Assembly (NCBI GenBank): GCA_965655775.1
Contig: CBFHHV010000004.1
Location: 1 to 64,000 of the forward strand
Source: Marisimplicoccus sp965655775
GTDB lineage: Bacteria; Bacteroidota; Bacteroidia; Flavobacteriales; Flavobacteriaceae
DNA: 64,000 nt
Reading direction: 5' to 3'
Under the pieces are notes generated by a model. That model was not told the DNA's origin. It worked only from the letters and a program-made list of their open reading frames with translations, and ran no database searches. The position numbers were made by a program, and so were the translations under genes. Below, piece by piece: positions 33,750 through 42,731 of this stretch. The first letter of the stretch is position 1. The number at the start of each line of letters is the position of its first letter.

Positions 33750-35045
33750 TTATGAAATTGTTCTATGAGTAGGCCCATTATAGATTTGTCTTGGTCTACC
33801 AATTGGATTATTTGAATCTCTCATTTCTTTCCATTGAGCAATCCAACCCGGTATTCTACCTAAAGCAAACATTACAGTAAACATATCAGTAGGTATTCCA
33901 AGTGCTCTATATATAATACCTGAGTAGAAATCAACATTTGGATATAGTTTCTTTTGAATAAAATATTCATCATTTAAAGCTTTATCTTCAATAGTCTTAG
34001 CTATTTCAAGAATAGGATCATCTATACCTAGATCATTTAAAACCTGATCTGCAGCTTTCTTTATAATTTTTGCACGTGGATCAAAATTCTTATATACCCT
34101 GTGTCCAAAGCCCATCAATCTGAAAGGATCGGATTTGTCTTTTGCTTTATTTAGATATTTATCAATATCTGAATTGTCATTTTTAATAAGCTCTAACATC
34201 TCAATTACTGCTTGATTTGCTCCGCCGTGAAGCCTTCCCCATAGTGCAGATATTCCAGCCGAAATAGAAGCGTACATCCCAGCATAGGATGAGCCGACTA
34301 TTCTGACTGTTGAAGTAGAGCAATTTTGCTCGTGATCTGCATGAAGAATTAGAAGTGTATTTAAGGCGTTTACAATTATATCATTTTTAACATATTCTTG
34401 ATTTGGTTTTGCAAACATCATGTATGCAATATTCTCTGTATATGAAAGATTATTATTACTATAATTAAGAGGAAGTCCTTTTATCTTTCTTAAAGTCCAA
34501 GATGACATTATAGGAAATTTAGCTAAAAGACGAGTAGTGGACATATACATTTTATCATCAGCAGTAATTCCCTCTTTATCTTTTATTGATATTTTTGTCT
34601 CATTCTGGGGGTTAAAAGCAATCAGAGCAGATGTTAAAGATGAAAGTACTCCCATAGGGTGAGCAGACTTAGGAAAACTTTTAAAAATCTGTTTTAAATC
34701 CTCATCAACTAAAGCTTCTTCTCTAATATCATTTTGAAAACCATCAAGTTGAGATTTAGATGGTAGATCACCAAAGATTAATAAATATGCTACTTCTAGA
34801 AATGATTTTTTTTGACATAATTCTTCAACTGAATAGCCTCTATATCTCAAAACACCATTTTCTCCATCCAAATACGTAATATCACTTATACAATGACCTG
34901 TGTTTTTATATCCTGGATCATAAGTGATAAGTCCTGCTTCAGACCTAAGATTTTTAATATCAATGGCTTGTTCATTCTCTGAACCAATAATTACAGGAAA
35001 TGTATATGTTTTACCTTTATATTCAATTTTTGCAGACTTATCCAT
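33750..35045 (-). CDS. gltA: Citrate synthase
   Basis: Condenses oxaloacetate and acetyl-CoA to citrate at the entry of the TCA cycle. The 431-residue product is of the longer Gram-negative hexameric type. Catalytic segments are HADHEQNCSTSTVR, LWGRLHGGANQAVIEML, GFGHRVYKNFDPRA and a C-terminal IGRPRQIYNGP. The histidines and the aspartate (in the VDFYSGIIYRALG segment) of the active site are present. It is preceded by eno with a gap of 66 bases holding a TAAATTTG box and followed by argS after eight bases. Confidence 0.97.
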   Translation of the reverse strand: MDKSAKIEYKGKTYTFPVIIGSENEQAIDIKNLRSEAGLITYDPGYKNTGHCISDITYLDGENGVLRYRGYSVEELCQKKSFLEVAYLLIFGDLPSKSQLDGFQNDIREEALVDEDLKQIFKSFPKSAHPMGVLSSLTSALIAFNPQNETKISIKDKEGITADDKMYMSTTRLLAKFPIMSSWTLRKIKGLPLNYSNNNLSYTENIAYMMFAKPNQEYVKNDIIVNALNTLLILHADHEQNCSTSTVRIVGSSYAGMYASISAGISALWGRLHGGANQAVIEMLELIKNDNSDIDKYLNKAKDKSDPFRLMGFGHRVYKNFDPRAKIIKKAADQVLNDLGIDDPILEIAKTIEDKALNDEYFIQKKLYPNVDFYSGIIYRALGIPTDMFTVMFALGRIPGWIAQWKEMRDSNNPIGRPRQIYNGPTHRTIS

Positions 35046-35060
35046 CTATAGGTGTTTTTA

Positions 35061-35068
35061 CAAATTTA
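35061..35068 (-). promoter_or_regulatory. Candidate -7 promoter box of gltA-argS
   Basis: TAAATTTG on the minus strand, ending 15 bases before the gltA ATG in the 66-base gap after eno. The -33 position is T-rich without a clear TTTG. Confidence 0.4.
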
Positions 35069-35111
35069 ATTTACCTACAGTTAAGAAAAAAATTAAATAA
35101 AATTTAAATTG

Positions 35112-36404
35112 TTAGAAGTTTAAATTAAAGGCTTTTTTTCCAAGAAATTTGGCAGAGTCACCTAATTCTTCCTCTATTCTAATCAATTGATTGTATTTAG
35201 ACATTCTATCACTTCTTGACATAGAACCAGTTTTTATTTGACCCGTATTAAAAGCTACACAAAGATCTGCAATTGTAGAGTCTTCTGTTTCTCCAGACCT
35301 ATGAGAAATTACTGAAGTAAAATTATTTTCAGATGCTAGATTTATACATGAAATTGTCTCTGTCAAAGATCCAACTTGATTAAATTTAATTAAAATTGAA
35401 TTTCCAATTTTTTGATTAATTCCCTTTGATAATCTTGAATTGTCTGTAACAAACAAATCATCACCTACTAGTTGAACCTTATCTCCAATTTTTTCTGTTA
35501 AAAGTTTCCATCCGTACCAATCATTTTCATCCATTCCATCCTCTATAGATATTATAGGATATTTTTCACAAAGATCAATTAATAGATTGACCTGTTGTTC
35601 AGATGTTAATTTTGAACTATTACCACTTTCAAATATTGAATAATCATAACATCCATTATTGTAGAACTCTGAGGAAGCACAGTCAAGAGCTAACATTACA
35701 TCATCAGTCATTTTATATCCAGCTTTTTCAACAGCTTTAATAATTGTATTAATGGCATCTTCTGTACCCTTTAAATTAGGAGCAAATCCTCCTTCATCAC
35801 CAACTGCAGTTGATAGACCTCTGGACTTTAGAATTGTTTTTAGATTATGAAAAACTTCATTACCAATTTGGAGGGCGTGACTAAAACTAGTTGCTCCAAC
35901 TGGAACAATCATAAACTCTTGAAAAGATATAGGTGAATCAGAGTGACTACCTCCATTAATAATATTCATTAATGGAACAGGCAATATATTTGAATTGTCA
36001 TCTCCTAGGTATTTAAAAAGAGATATTTTTTTTTCTAATGCTGCTGCTTTTGCAACCGCCAATGAAACAGAAAGAATTGCATTAGCCCCTAATTTTGATT
36101 TATTGGGAGTATTATCAAGTTCTATCATCTTTGAATCAATTAATTCTTGGTCAAAAACAGATAAGTTTTCTAATTTTTTTAAAATTAACTCATTCACATT
36201 CTTAACTGCTTCATATACTGATTTACCCATAAAATTTTTAGTGTTATCTCTTAACTCAACAGCCTCGTGTTCACCAGTTGATGCCCCGGAAGGGACAGCT
36301 GCTCTTCCAAGGACTCCGTTAGAAGTAATAACATCAGCCTCAACTGTAGGGTTACCTCTTGAATCAAATATTTGTCTTGCTACAATAGTCTTTATCTTTG
36401 TCAT
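35112..36404 (-). CDS. eno: Enolase
   Basis: Interconverts 2-phosphoglycerate and phosphoenolpyruvate in glycolysis. The 430-residue product has normal length. It begins TKIKTIVARQIFDSRGNPTVE, with the substrate loop GRAAVPSGASTGEHEAVELRD indicated by PSGASTGE; the magnesium ligands and catalytic glutamates lie around SFQEFMIVP and GDEGGFAPN; the signature LIKFNQVGSLTETI carries the catalytic lysine near residue 339. Its ATG overlaps the carA stop by one base, so the two are cotranscribed. Confidence 0.98.
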   Translation of the reverse strand: MTKIKTIVARQIFDSRGNPTVEADVITSNGVLGRAAVPSGASTGEHEAVELRDNTKNFMGKSVYEAVKNVNELILKKLENLSVFDQELIDSKMIELDNTPNKSKLGANAILSVSLAVAKAAALEKKISLFKYLGDDNSNILPVPLMNIINGGSHSDSPISFQEFMIVPVGATSFSHALQIGNEVFHNLKTILKSRGLSTAVGDEGGFAPNLKGTEDAINTIIKAVEKAGYKMTDDVMLALDCASSEFYNNGCYDYSIFESGNSSKLTSEQQVNLLIDLCEKYPIISIEDGMDENDWYGWKLLTEKIGDKVQLVGDDLFVTDNSRLSKGINQKIGNSILIKFNQVGSLTETISCINLASENNFTSVISHRSGETEDSTIADLCVAFNTGQIKTGSMSRSDRMSKYNQLIRIEEELGDSAKFLGKKAFNLNF

Positions 36405-37501
36405 TATTGATTGAGTTTTGAAAGAAATTGATCAAATAGATAGTTTCCATCATTAGGACCAGGACCTGCTTCTGGATGATACTGAACTGAAAAGCAATTC
36501 TTCCCTTTAATTTCAAGACCTGCTACTGTCTGATCATTAAGATGTTTATGTGATATTTTCACAGATTTACTTGAAACGGCAGTATCATAGTCAACTGCAA
36601 AACCATGATTTTGAGATGTAATCTCACCTTTACCAGTATTTAAATTTAAAACAGGATGATTAATCCCTCTATGCCCATTAAACATTTTATATGTATTGAT
36701 TCCATTTGCGAGAGCAATTACTTGATGGCCAAGGCATATACCAAAAAGGGGATAATTTTTTTCAAGTATTTTCTTTGTAGTATCTATTACCCCTTTAAGT
36801 GGTTTTGGATCACCAGGGCCATTTGATAGAAAAAATCCGTTAGGCTTAAACTTTAACATCTCATTGATATCAGCATTATAAGGGAATACTTTTATAAACA
36901 ATCCTCTTCTTGAAAAATTTTCAAGAATATTTTTTTTAATTCCAAGATCTATCACTGCTAATCTAACTTTAGAATTAGTGTCTCCATATTCGTAGGGTTT
37001 TTTTGTAGAGACCTTAGAGGCAAGTTCTAGACCATCCATAGTTGGAAATTTATCAAGATTTTTTTTGATAGTGTCAATTTTATCAGTCTCAGTTGTGATT
37101 GCAGCATTCATAGCTCCATTATCCCTAATATATCTGACTAATGCTCTTGTATCAACATCACATAGTGTAACCAAATTCTTTGATTTAAACCATTTTTTTA
37201 TTGATTTAGAATTTGTTCTTGAATTAACTGAGCTGAATGATTTACAGATTAAGCCACTAATATATATTTCCTCTGATTGGGACTCAGACATTTTTATTCC
37301 ATAGTTACCAATATGAGAGGTTGTTGTAACCATAATCTGGCCAAAATAAGAAGGATCAGTAAATATTTCTTGATAACCAGTTACACCTGTATTAAAGCAG
37401 ATTTCACCATAAGAAGTACCGTCAATACCGGTAGAACGACCATAAAAAATCGTACCATCAGCTAATAGTACGAGAGCTTTTATTCTTTTTTGGTTGGACA
37501 T
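36404..37501 (-). CDS. carA: Carbamoyl-phosphate synthase small subunit
   Basis: The glutaminase that feeds ammonia to CarB. From the ATG at 37501 the product has 365 residues, opening MSNQKRIKALVLLADGTIFY; an in-frame start 45 bases upstream adds a non-homologous stretch and is rejected. The class I triad is intact: Cys256 (LFGICLGHQ), His342 and Glu344 (QYHPEAGPGP). The N-terminal domain has GVTGYQEIFTDPSYFGQ. The position after rplQ and before eno is conserved in flavobacteria. The alpha-operon terminator lies upstream at 37522-37556, so a promoter must lie in the 20 bases between, or expression relies on read-through. Confidence 0.97.
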   Translation of the reverse strand: MSNQKRIKALVLLADGTIFYGRSTGIDGTSYGEICFNTGVTGYQEIFTDPSYFGQIMVTTTSHIGNYGIKMSESQSEEIYISGLICKSFSSVNSRTNSKSIKKWFKSKNLVTLCDVDTRALVRYIRDNGAMNAAITTETDKIDTIKKNLDKFPTMDGLELASKVSTKKPYEYGDTNSKVRLAVIDLGIKKNILENFSRRGLFIKVFPYNADINEMLKFKPNGFFLSNGPGDPKPLKGVIDTTKKILEKNYPLFGICLGHQVIALANGINTYKMFNGHRGINHPVLNLNTGKGEITSQNHGFAVDYDTAVSSKSVKISHKHLNDQTVAGLEIKGKNCFSVQYHPEAGPGPNDGNYLFDQFLSKLNQ

Positions 37502-37521
37502 TTCGGGGTATAAAATTAAAC

Positions 37522-37556
37522 AAAAAAAGGATATATGAAAAAACATATATCCTTTT
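37522..37556 (-). terminator. Rho-independent terminator of the ribosomal protein cluster
   Basis: Minus strand: AAAAGGATATATG, six T, CATATATCCTTTT with further T. The 13-base stem and T-tract lie 22 bases after the rplQ stop and mark the 3' end of the ribosomal cluster. Confidence 0.85.
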
Positions 37557-37578
37557 GTTAATTACTTTTTATAAGGTA

Positions 37579-38001
37579 TTATTCAGATGTTGATTCTGGA
37601 ACAGGAGCTTCAGTTTCTTTAGCAGAAACATTATTATAAATAGTATTAAAATCAACCAATTCAATCATTGCCATTGATGCATTATCACCCATTCTATTAC
37701 CTAATTTAATAATCCTAGTATATCCACCAGGTCTATTAGCAACTTTCTTTGATATCTCATCGAATAGAATTTGAACACCAAGCTTGTTTCTTAGTTTGCT
37801 AAAACAAAGTCGCCTGTTGTGAACATTATCATTCTTAGACTTGGTAATTAGTGGCTCAACAAATATTTTTAGAGCTTTTGCTTTAGTTGAGGTAGTAGTA
37901 ATTCTTTTATGCTCAAATAATGAAACAGCCATGTTAGCTAACATTGCCTTTCTGTGAGCAGATTTTCTACCTAATTTTATAATTTTCTTACCGTGTCTCA
38001 T
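37579..38001 (-). CDS. rplQ: 50S ribosomal protein L17
   Basis: L17 lies near the exit of the peptide tunnel. The 140-residue product has the family opening MRHGKKIIKLGRKSAHRKAM and the GYTRIIKLGNRMGDNASMAMIEL core. The last 20 residues form an acidic Ala/Pro/Glu/Ser-rich tail (ETEAPVPESTSE), shorter than but similar in style to that of L31 in this genome. It is the last gene of the ribosomal cluster, ten bases after rpoA, and is followed by a strong terminator. Confidence 0.97.
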   Translation of the reverse strand: MRHGKKIIKLGRKSAHRKAMLANMAVSLFEHKRITTTSTKAKALKIFVEPLITKSKNDNVHNRRLCFSKLRNKLGVQILFDEISKKVANRPGGYTRIIKLGNRMGDNASMAMIELVDFNTIYNNVSAKETEAPVPESTSE

Positions 38002-38011
38002 TACCTAAAAT

Positions 38012-39004
38012 TTAATCTTTATCTAACTTATATTTTGAAAGATCCATTCCAAATGAAAGACCTTTAAGAATAACTAACTCTTCTAATTCTGTAAGTGATT
38101 TTCTTCCAAAGTTTCTAAATTTCATTAAATCATTCTTATTAAATGAAACAAGATCACCAAGTGTGTCAACCTCAGCAGCTTTAAGACAGTTTAAGGCTCT
38201 AACTGATAAATCCATATCAATTAATTTAGTTTTCAGTAGTTGCCTCATATGTAGAGATTCTTCATCATATGTTTCAGATTGAGCAATTTCATCAGCCTCT
38301 AATGTTATTAGCTCGTCTGAGAATAACATGAAATGATGAATTAATATTTTTGCTGCTTCTGTTAGAGCTTCTTTTGGATGAATTGATCCGTCAGTTACTA
38401 TTTCAAAAACAAGTTTCTCATAATCTGTCTTTTGCTCGACCCTGTAATTTTCTATATCATATTTTACATTTTTAATAGGAGTATAAATTGAGTCAATTGC
38501 AATTACACCTACAGATTCACTTTGTTTTTTGTTCTCTTCTGCTGGGACATAACCTCTTCCTTTTTCAATATTTAGTTCAATAGAAATCTTTACATCTTTT
38601 TCTAAACTACAGATAACTAGATCTGGATTTAAAATTTGAAAACCTGAGATAAACTTCTGAAGATCAGATGCCTTTAAAACCTTTTGATTACCAACTATAA
38701 CAGTAATTTTTTCGTTTTCGACATCGTCAATCTGCCTTTTAAGCCTAATTTGTTTTATGTTAAGTATAATTTCAGTTACATCTTCAACAACACCCTCAAT
38801 AGTGGAGAACTCATGATCAACACCATCAATTTTTACTGATGTAAAAGCATAACCCTCAAGTGAAGAAAGTAAAACTCTTCTAAGAGCGTTTCCTATCGTT
38901 AAACCATATCCTGGTTCTAAGGGTCTAAATTCAAATTTACCATGAGATTCCGTAGAATCAATCATGATTACTTTATCTGGTTTCTGAAAATTTAAAATTG
39001 CCAT
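38012..39004 (-). CDS. rpoA: DNA-directed RNA polymerase subunit alpha
   Basis: The alpha dimer nucleates RNA polymerase assembly, and its C-terminal domain binds DNA and activators. The 330-residue product has the N-terminal dimerisation domain (about 1-235, with GYGLTIGNALRRVLLSSLEG as key motif) and the C-terminal domain (about 255-325, LSVRALNCLKAAEVDTLGDL and RNFGRKSLTELEE). It lies five bases after rpsD and ten before rplQ, the usual alpha-operon order. Confidence 0.98.
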   Translation of the reverse strand: MAILNFQKPDKVIMIDSTESHGKFEFRPLEPGYGLTIGNALRRVLLSSLEGYAFTSVKIDGVDHEFSTIEGVVEDVTEIILNIKQIRLKRQIDDVENEKITVIVGNQKVLKASDLQKFISGFQILNPDLVICSLEKDVKISIELNIEKGRGYVPAEENKKQSESVGVIAIDSIYTPIKNVKYDIENYRVEQKTDYEKLVFEIVTDGSIHPKEALTEAAKILIHHFMLFSDELITLEADEIAQSETYDEESLHMRQLLKTKLIDMDLSVRALNCLKAAEVDTLGDLVSFNKNDLMKFRNFGRKSLTELEELVILKGLSFGMDLSKYKLDKD

Positions 39005-39009
39005 ATTTT

Positions 39010-39615
39010 TTATTTTGAGTATAATTCAACTATTAATTGTTCTTTAATATTTTCTGGAATTTGTTCTCTTTCAGGGATTGAAACAAACTCACCTTCTAAT
39101 CTTTCTCTGTTAAACTTAATCCATTCGTATTCAGAGTTATTTTCAGTAAGAGAACTCTCAATTGCATTTAAAGATTTAGATTTTTCTCTAACTGATACTA
39201 TATCACCTGGTCTAAGTGTATATGATGGTATATTAACAATAGATCCATTGACTTTTATATGTTTATGAGATACAAGCTGTCTAGCACCATCTCTTGTTTT
39301 TGAAATACCCATTCTATAAACTACATTATCAAGTCTAGATTCACAAAGCTGAAGAAGCAACTCACCAGTAATACCTTTACCTCTATTAGCCTTATCATAT
39401 ATATTTTTAAACTGTTTTTCTAGTATTCCATAAGTATATTTTGCCTTTTGTTTCTCCATCAATTGAATAGCATATTCAGACTTTTTTGCCCTTCTTTTGC
39501 TATTACCATGTTGACCGGGAGGGTAATTTTTCTTCTCGAGAGTTCGGTCTTCTCCAAATAATGGTTCACCGAATTTTCTTGAAATTTTTGTTTTTGGTCC
39601 TGTATATCTTGCCAT
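39010..39615 (-). CDS. rpsD: 30S ribosomal protein S4
   Basis: S4 starts assembly of the 30S body and binds 16S rRNA. The 201-residue product begins MARYTGPKTKISRKFGEPLF and lacks the zinc cysteines of the C+ form. The S4 RNA-binding domain (about 92-155) reads LCESRLDNVVYRMGISKTRD and then LVSHKHIKVNGSIVNIP. Length is normal. It sits between rpsK and rpoA. Confidence 0.97.
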   Translation of the reverse strand: MARYTGPKTKISRKFGEPLFGEDRTLEKKNYPPGQHGNSKRRAKKSEYAIQLMEKQKAKYTYGILEKQFKNIYDKANRGKGITGELLLQLCESRLDNVVYRMGISKTRDGARQLVSHKHIKVNGSIVNIPSYTLRPGDIVSVREKSKSLNAIESSLTENNSEYEWIKFNRERLEGEFVSIPEREQIPENIKEQLIVELYSK

Positions 39616-39629
39616 TATATTATAATTAA

Positions 39630-40013
39630 TTAAACTCTTCTTCTTTTAGGTGGTCTACAACCATTGTGAGGAACTGGAGTAACGTCAACAATTTCTGAAA
39701 CTTCAAGCCCATTATTATGAAGTGTTCTTATAGCGGATTCTCTACCATTTCCTGGTCCTTTCACAAGGACTTTAATTCTTCTTAAACCAGCATCAAAAGC
39801 AATTTTTGCACAGTCTTCAGCAGCAGTTTGAGCGGCGAAAGGAGTATTCTTTTTTGAACCTCTAAATCCCATTTTACCTGCAGATGACCATGAGATTACT
39901 TCTCCCTTTAAATTTGTAATTGATATTATTATGTTGTTAAAGGAAGCATTTATGTGAGCTTCACCATTTGATTCAACAATTACTTTTCTCTTTTTATTTG
40001 TAGATTTTGCCAT
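39630..40013 (-). CDS. rpsK: 30S ribosomal protein S11
   Basis: S11 shapes the 30S platform next to the mRNA exit. The 127-residue product has GEAHINASFNNIIISITN, WSSAGKMGFRGSKKNTPFAAQ and the nearly invariant C-terminus DVTPVPHNGCRPPKRRRV. It lies two bases after rpsM and 14 before rpsD. Confidence 0.97.
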   Translation of the reverse strand: MAKSTNKKRKVIVESNGEAHINASFNNIIISITNLKGEVISWSSAGKMGFRGSKKNTPFAAQTAAEDCAKIAFDAGLRRIKVLVKGPGNGRESAIRTLHNNGLEVSEIVDVTPVPHNGCRPPKRRRV

Positions 40014-40015
40014 AA

Positions 40016-40390
40016 TTACTTAGTCGCTTTTTTCTTGTTAGCTACAGTTTTTCTTTTACCTTTTCTAGTCCTAGAGTTATTTTTTGTTCTTTGACCTCTT
40101 AATGGAAGGCCTGTTCTATGTCTAATACCTCTATAACTTCCAATATCCATTAACCTTTTAATATTTAATTGAGTTTCTGATCTCAATTCACCTTCTATTG
40201 TCAGATTTCCTACAACTTCTCTTATACTAGCTATGTCTTTATCATCCCAATCTGAAACTTTTTTATTATAGTCAACTTTTGCGTTTTCTAATATTGTCTT
40301 TGCTAGACTTTTACCAATACCGTAAATATAAGTTAGAGCTATAGCTCCTCTTTTGTCCTTTGGTATATCAATTCCTGAAATTCTTGCCAT
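40016..40390 (-). CDS. rpsM: 30S ribosomal protein S13
   Basis: S13 sits in the 30S head and contacts the P-site tRNA and 50S subunit. The 124-residue product opens MARISGIDIPKDKRGAIALTYIYGIG and has GSYRGIRHRTGLPLRGQRT followed by a basic tail that reaches the tRNA. It follows rpmJ by two bases. Confidence 0.97.
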   Translation of the reverse strand: MARISGIDIPKDKRGAIALTYIYGIGKSLAKTILENAKVDYNKKVSDWDDKDIASIREVVGNLTIEGELRSETQLNIKRLMDIGSYRGIRHRTGLPLRGQRTKNNSRTRKGKRKTVANKKKATK

Positions 40391-40392
40391 AA

Positions 40393-40509
40393 TTAACCTT
40401 GTCTTTGTTTAAATCTTGGATTTTTTTTATTGATAACGTACAATCGTCCTTTCCTTCTTACGATTTTACATTCACTACTTCTTTTTTTTATTGATGCTCT
40501 TACTTTCAT
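40393..40509 (-). CDS. rpmJ: 50S ribosomal protein L36 (zinc-free form)
   Basis: A 38-residue large-subunit protein, MKVRASIKKRSSECKIVRRKGR followed by LYVINKKNPRFKQRQG. Canonical L36 holds zinc with three cysteines and a histidine; here only the second cysteine (Cys14) remains, so this is the zinc-free form usual in Bacteroidota. It lies between infA (11 bases upstream) and rpsM. Confidence 0.95.
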   Translation of the reverse strand: MKVRASIKKRSSECKIVRRKGRLYVINKKNPRFKQRQG

Positions 40510-40520
40510 TATAATTTTAT

Positions 40521-40736
40521 TTACATTCTAAATGTTATTCTTGCCTTTGTTAAGTCATATGGACTCATTTCAAGCTTTACTTTATCTCCAGGTAAAAGTT
40601 TAATATAATGTAATCTCATTTTACCTGATATATGAGCAGTAACAACATGACCATTTTCCAATTCAACTCTAAACATAGCATTAGAGAGTGCCTCAATTAT
40701 TTTACCTTCTTGCTCTATTGATTTTTGTTTAGCCAT
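40521..40736 (-). CDS. infA: Translation initiation factor IF-1
   Basis: IF-1 blocks the A site during initiation and supports IF-2 and IF-3. The 71-residue product is a single OB fold (IEQEGKIIEALSNAMFRVEL, GKMRLHYIKLLPGDKVKLEM, DLTKARITFRM). Its ATG overlaps the secY stop by one base. No map or adk gene lies between secY and infA. Confidence 0.97.
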   Translation of the reverse strand: MAKQKSIEQEGKIIEALSNAMFRVELENGHVVTAHISGKMRLHYIKLLPGDKVKLEMSPYDLTKARITFRM

Positions 40737-42088
40737 TATATTGTTGGTTTACTCCTCATTGAACCGGACTTCATAAGCCCATCATAGTGATTATTTAACA
40801 GATATGCATTAACCTGCTGTATTGTATCAATAGCAACACCAACCATAATTAAAAGTGATGTTCCACCAAAAAATAGAGCCCATCCTTGCTGCATTCCAAT
40901 AAGCTGAACAACAATTGCAGGAAAAACTGCAATTACTGCCAGATATAGTGATCCTGGAAATGTTATATATGACATTACTGAATCCAAATATTCTGAAGTC
41001 TCATTTCCGGGTCTAATACCAGGAACAAATCCTCCACTTCTTTTTAAATCATCAGACATCTTATTTGTAGGTACTGTTATAGCTGTATAAAAGAATGTGA
41101 AAATAACAACTAAAAGTCCAAACAAAATATTATACCAAAGCCCAAATATATCTGAAAAACTTGCTTGTAACCATTGCCCAACTGAAGAGGTACCAAAGAC
41201 ACTTCCAATTGTAGCTGGGGCAAACATTAATGCTTGAGCAAATATTATAGGCATAACACCAGATGCATTTAATTTAAGCGGAATGTATTGTCTCTTTGCC
41301 ATTTCTGATGATTGAGTCCCTGGAACAGAGTTTCTTCTTGCATACTGAACTGGAATCTGTCTTACTGCCATAACTAAAAGAATACTTAGAAGAATAATTA
41401 CTAACCAGACAGCCAATTCAATAACAACCATTATTAATCCACCATTACTTTCAGATATTCTTGAAATTAAATTTTGAGTAAATGATAGAGGAAGAGTAGC
41501 AACAATACCAACAGTAATCAAGAGTGATATCCCATTACCAATTCCTCTGTCTGTTATTTTTTCTCCTAACCACATAGCAAAGATACATCCAGTTACAAGA
41601 ATTATAATTGATGTAAATATAAACATTGGGGTTCTTCCAAAGATAAAAGCACTGTCAGGAACTCCCAAAGCACTTAATCCATATAAATATGCAGGAGCTT
41701 GAACTACACATATAAATATTGTTAACCATCTTGTAATTTGAGTAATTTTCTTTCTACCACTTTCGCCTTCTTTCTGAAGTTTTTGAAGGTAAGGAAGAGC
41801 AACACCCATCAACTGAACAACAATTGATGCTGAAATGTAAGGCATAATTCCAAGAGCAAATATTGAGGCATTTGCGAAAGCTCCACCTGTAAATGCATTT
41901 AATATCCCTAATAAACCTCCTCCATCAGATCTTGAAGAAAGATCTGAAAGAGCTAAAGAATCAACTCCTGGAAGCACAACTTGTGCACCAAGTCTGTAGA
42001 CCAATAGGAGCATAAGAGTAAAAAGGATTCTCTCCCTTAACTCTTTTATCTTGTAAATGCTCTTTATTACGTCTATTAATTTATTCAT
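40736..42088 (-). CDS. secY: Preprotein translocase subunit SecY
   Basis: The channel through which unfolded proteins cross or enter the inner membrane. The 450-residue product has ten membrane helices, starting near residue 19, with the plug region after GGLLGILNAFTGGAF and the cytosolic loops MAVRQIPVQYARR (between helices 6 and 7) and RPGNETSEYLDSVM (between 8 and 9) that contact SecA and the ribosome. It overlaps the rplO stop and infA start by one base each, a sign of tight coupling. Confidence 0.97.
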   Translation of the reverse strand: MNKLIDVIKSIYKIKELRERILFTLMLLLVYRLGAQVVLPGVDSLALSDLSSRSDGGGLLGILNAFTGGAFANASIFALGIMPYISASIVVQLMGVALPYLQKLQKEGESGRKKITQITRWLTIFICVVQAPAYLYGLSALGVPDSAFIFGRTPMFIFTSIIILVTGCIFAMWLGEKITDRGIGNGISLLITVGIVATLPLSFTQNLISRISESNGGLIMVVIELAVWLVIILLSILLVMAVRQIPVQYARRNSVPGTQSSEMAKRQYIPLKLNASGVMPIIFAQALMFAPATIGSVFGTSSVGQWLQASFSDIFGLWYNILFGLLVVIFTFFYTAITVPTNKMSDDLKRSGGFVPGIRPGNETSEYLDSVMSYITFPGSLYLAVIAVFPAIVVQLIGMQQGWALFFGGTSLLIMVGVAIDTIQQVNAYLLNNHYDGLMKSGSMRSKPTI

Positions 42089-42540
42089 TATATTTTATTA
42101 ACCTTTCCTCCAGCCTTTTCAATAATCTTCTCAGCAGAAGCAGAAAACTTGTGTGCAGTTATATTTACTGGAACATCTAGCTTACCTCTACCTAACACTT
42201 TAACAAGGTCACCTTTCTTTGCCATTCTTAATTCAATCATTTTATCTAATGTGAGATCATTTTTTATCTTTTTATTATCAACGAGATATTGAATGTCATC
42301 AACATTTATAGTGTTATACTCGACCCTGTTGATATTTTTAAAACCAAACTTTGGGATTCTTCTTTGAAGAGGCATTTGACCACCCTCAAAACCAATTTTT
42401 CTGGAATAACCAGATCTAGACTGAGCTCCTTTATGTCCTTTAGTAGATGTACCACCCTTTCCAGAACCTTGTCCCCTTCCAAGTCTTTTACCACTTGTCT
42501 TATTTGATCCTTTTGCAGGTTTTAAATTATTTAAACTCAT
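42088..42540 (-). CDS. rplO: 50S ribosomal protein L15
   Basis: A late-assembly large-subunit protein. The 150-residue product has the glycine- and arginine-rich N-terminal extension KRLGRGQGSGKGGTSTKGHKG that threads into rRNA, then GFEGGQMPLQRRIPKFGFKN and the globular C-terminal domain ending AEKIIEKAGGKVNKI. Five bases follow rpmD; the stop overlaps the secY start. Confidence 0.97.
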   Translation of the reverse strand: MSLNNLKPAKGSNKTSGKRLGRGQGSGKGGTSTKGHKGAQSRSGYSRKIGFEGGQMPLQRRIPKFGFKNINRVEYNTINVDDIQYLVDNKKIKNDLTLDKMIELRMAKKGDLVKVLGRGKLDVPVNITAHKFSASAEKIIEKAGGKVNKI

Positions 42541-42545
42541 AATTA

Positions 42546-42731
42546 TTATTTTACAGAATTTACTTCAACAAGATGTCTTACTTTATCAATCATACCAGAG
42601 ATTGAAGATGTTAACTCATGCTCAACTTCCATTCCAATTTTTCTTAAGCCAAGAGCCTTAAGAGTTCTCTTTTGAGACTCTAGCCTCTTGATTGTACTTC
42701 TTACTTGTTTAATTCTTACTTTTTTACTCAT
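42546..42731 (-). CDS. rpmD: 50S ribosomal protein L30
   Basis: A small large-subunit protein of 61 residues, with the family pattern VRIKQVRSTIKRLESQKRTL and ALGLRKIGMEVEHELTSSI. The ATG overlaps the rpsE stop by four bases (ATGA), so translation is probably coupled. Confidence 0.95.
   Translation of the reverse strand: MSKKVRIKQVRSTIKRLESQKRTLKALGLRKIGMEVEHELTSSISGMIDKVRHLVEVNSVK

Noticed and set aside
35995..36414. 139-codon plus-strand frame opposite eno.
   Set aside because: Antisense shadow of a core gene with no similarity to a known protein.
37502..37546. Longer N-terminus of CarA starting at 37546.
   Set aside because: It adds a non-homologous hydrophobic stretch and overlaps the rplQ terminator.
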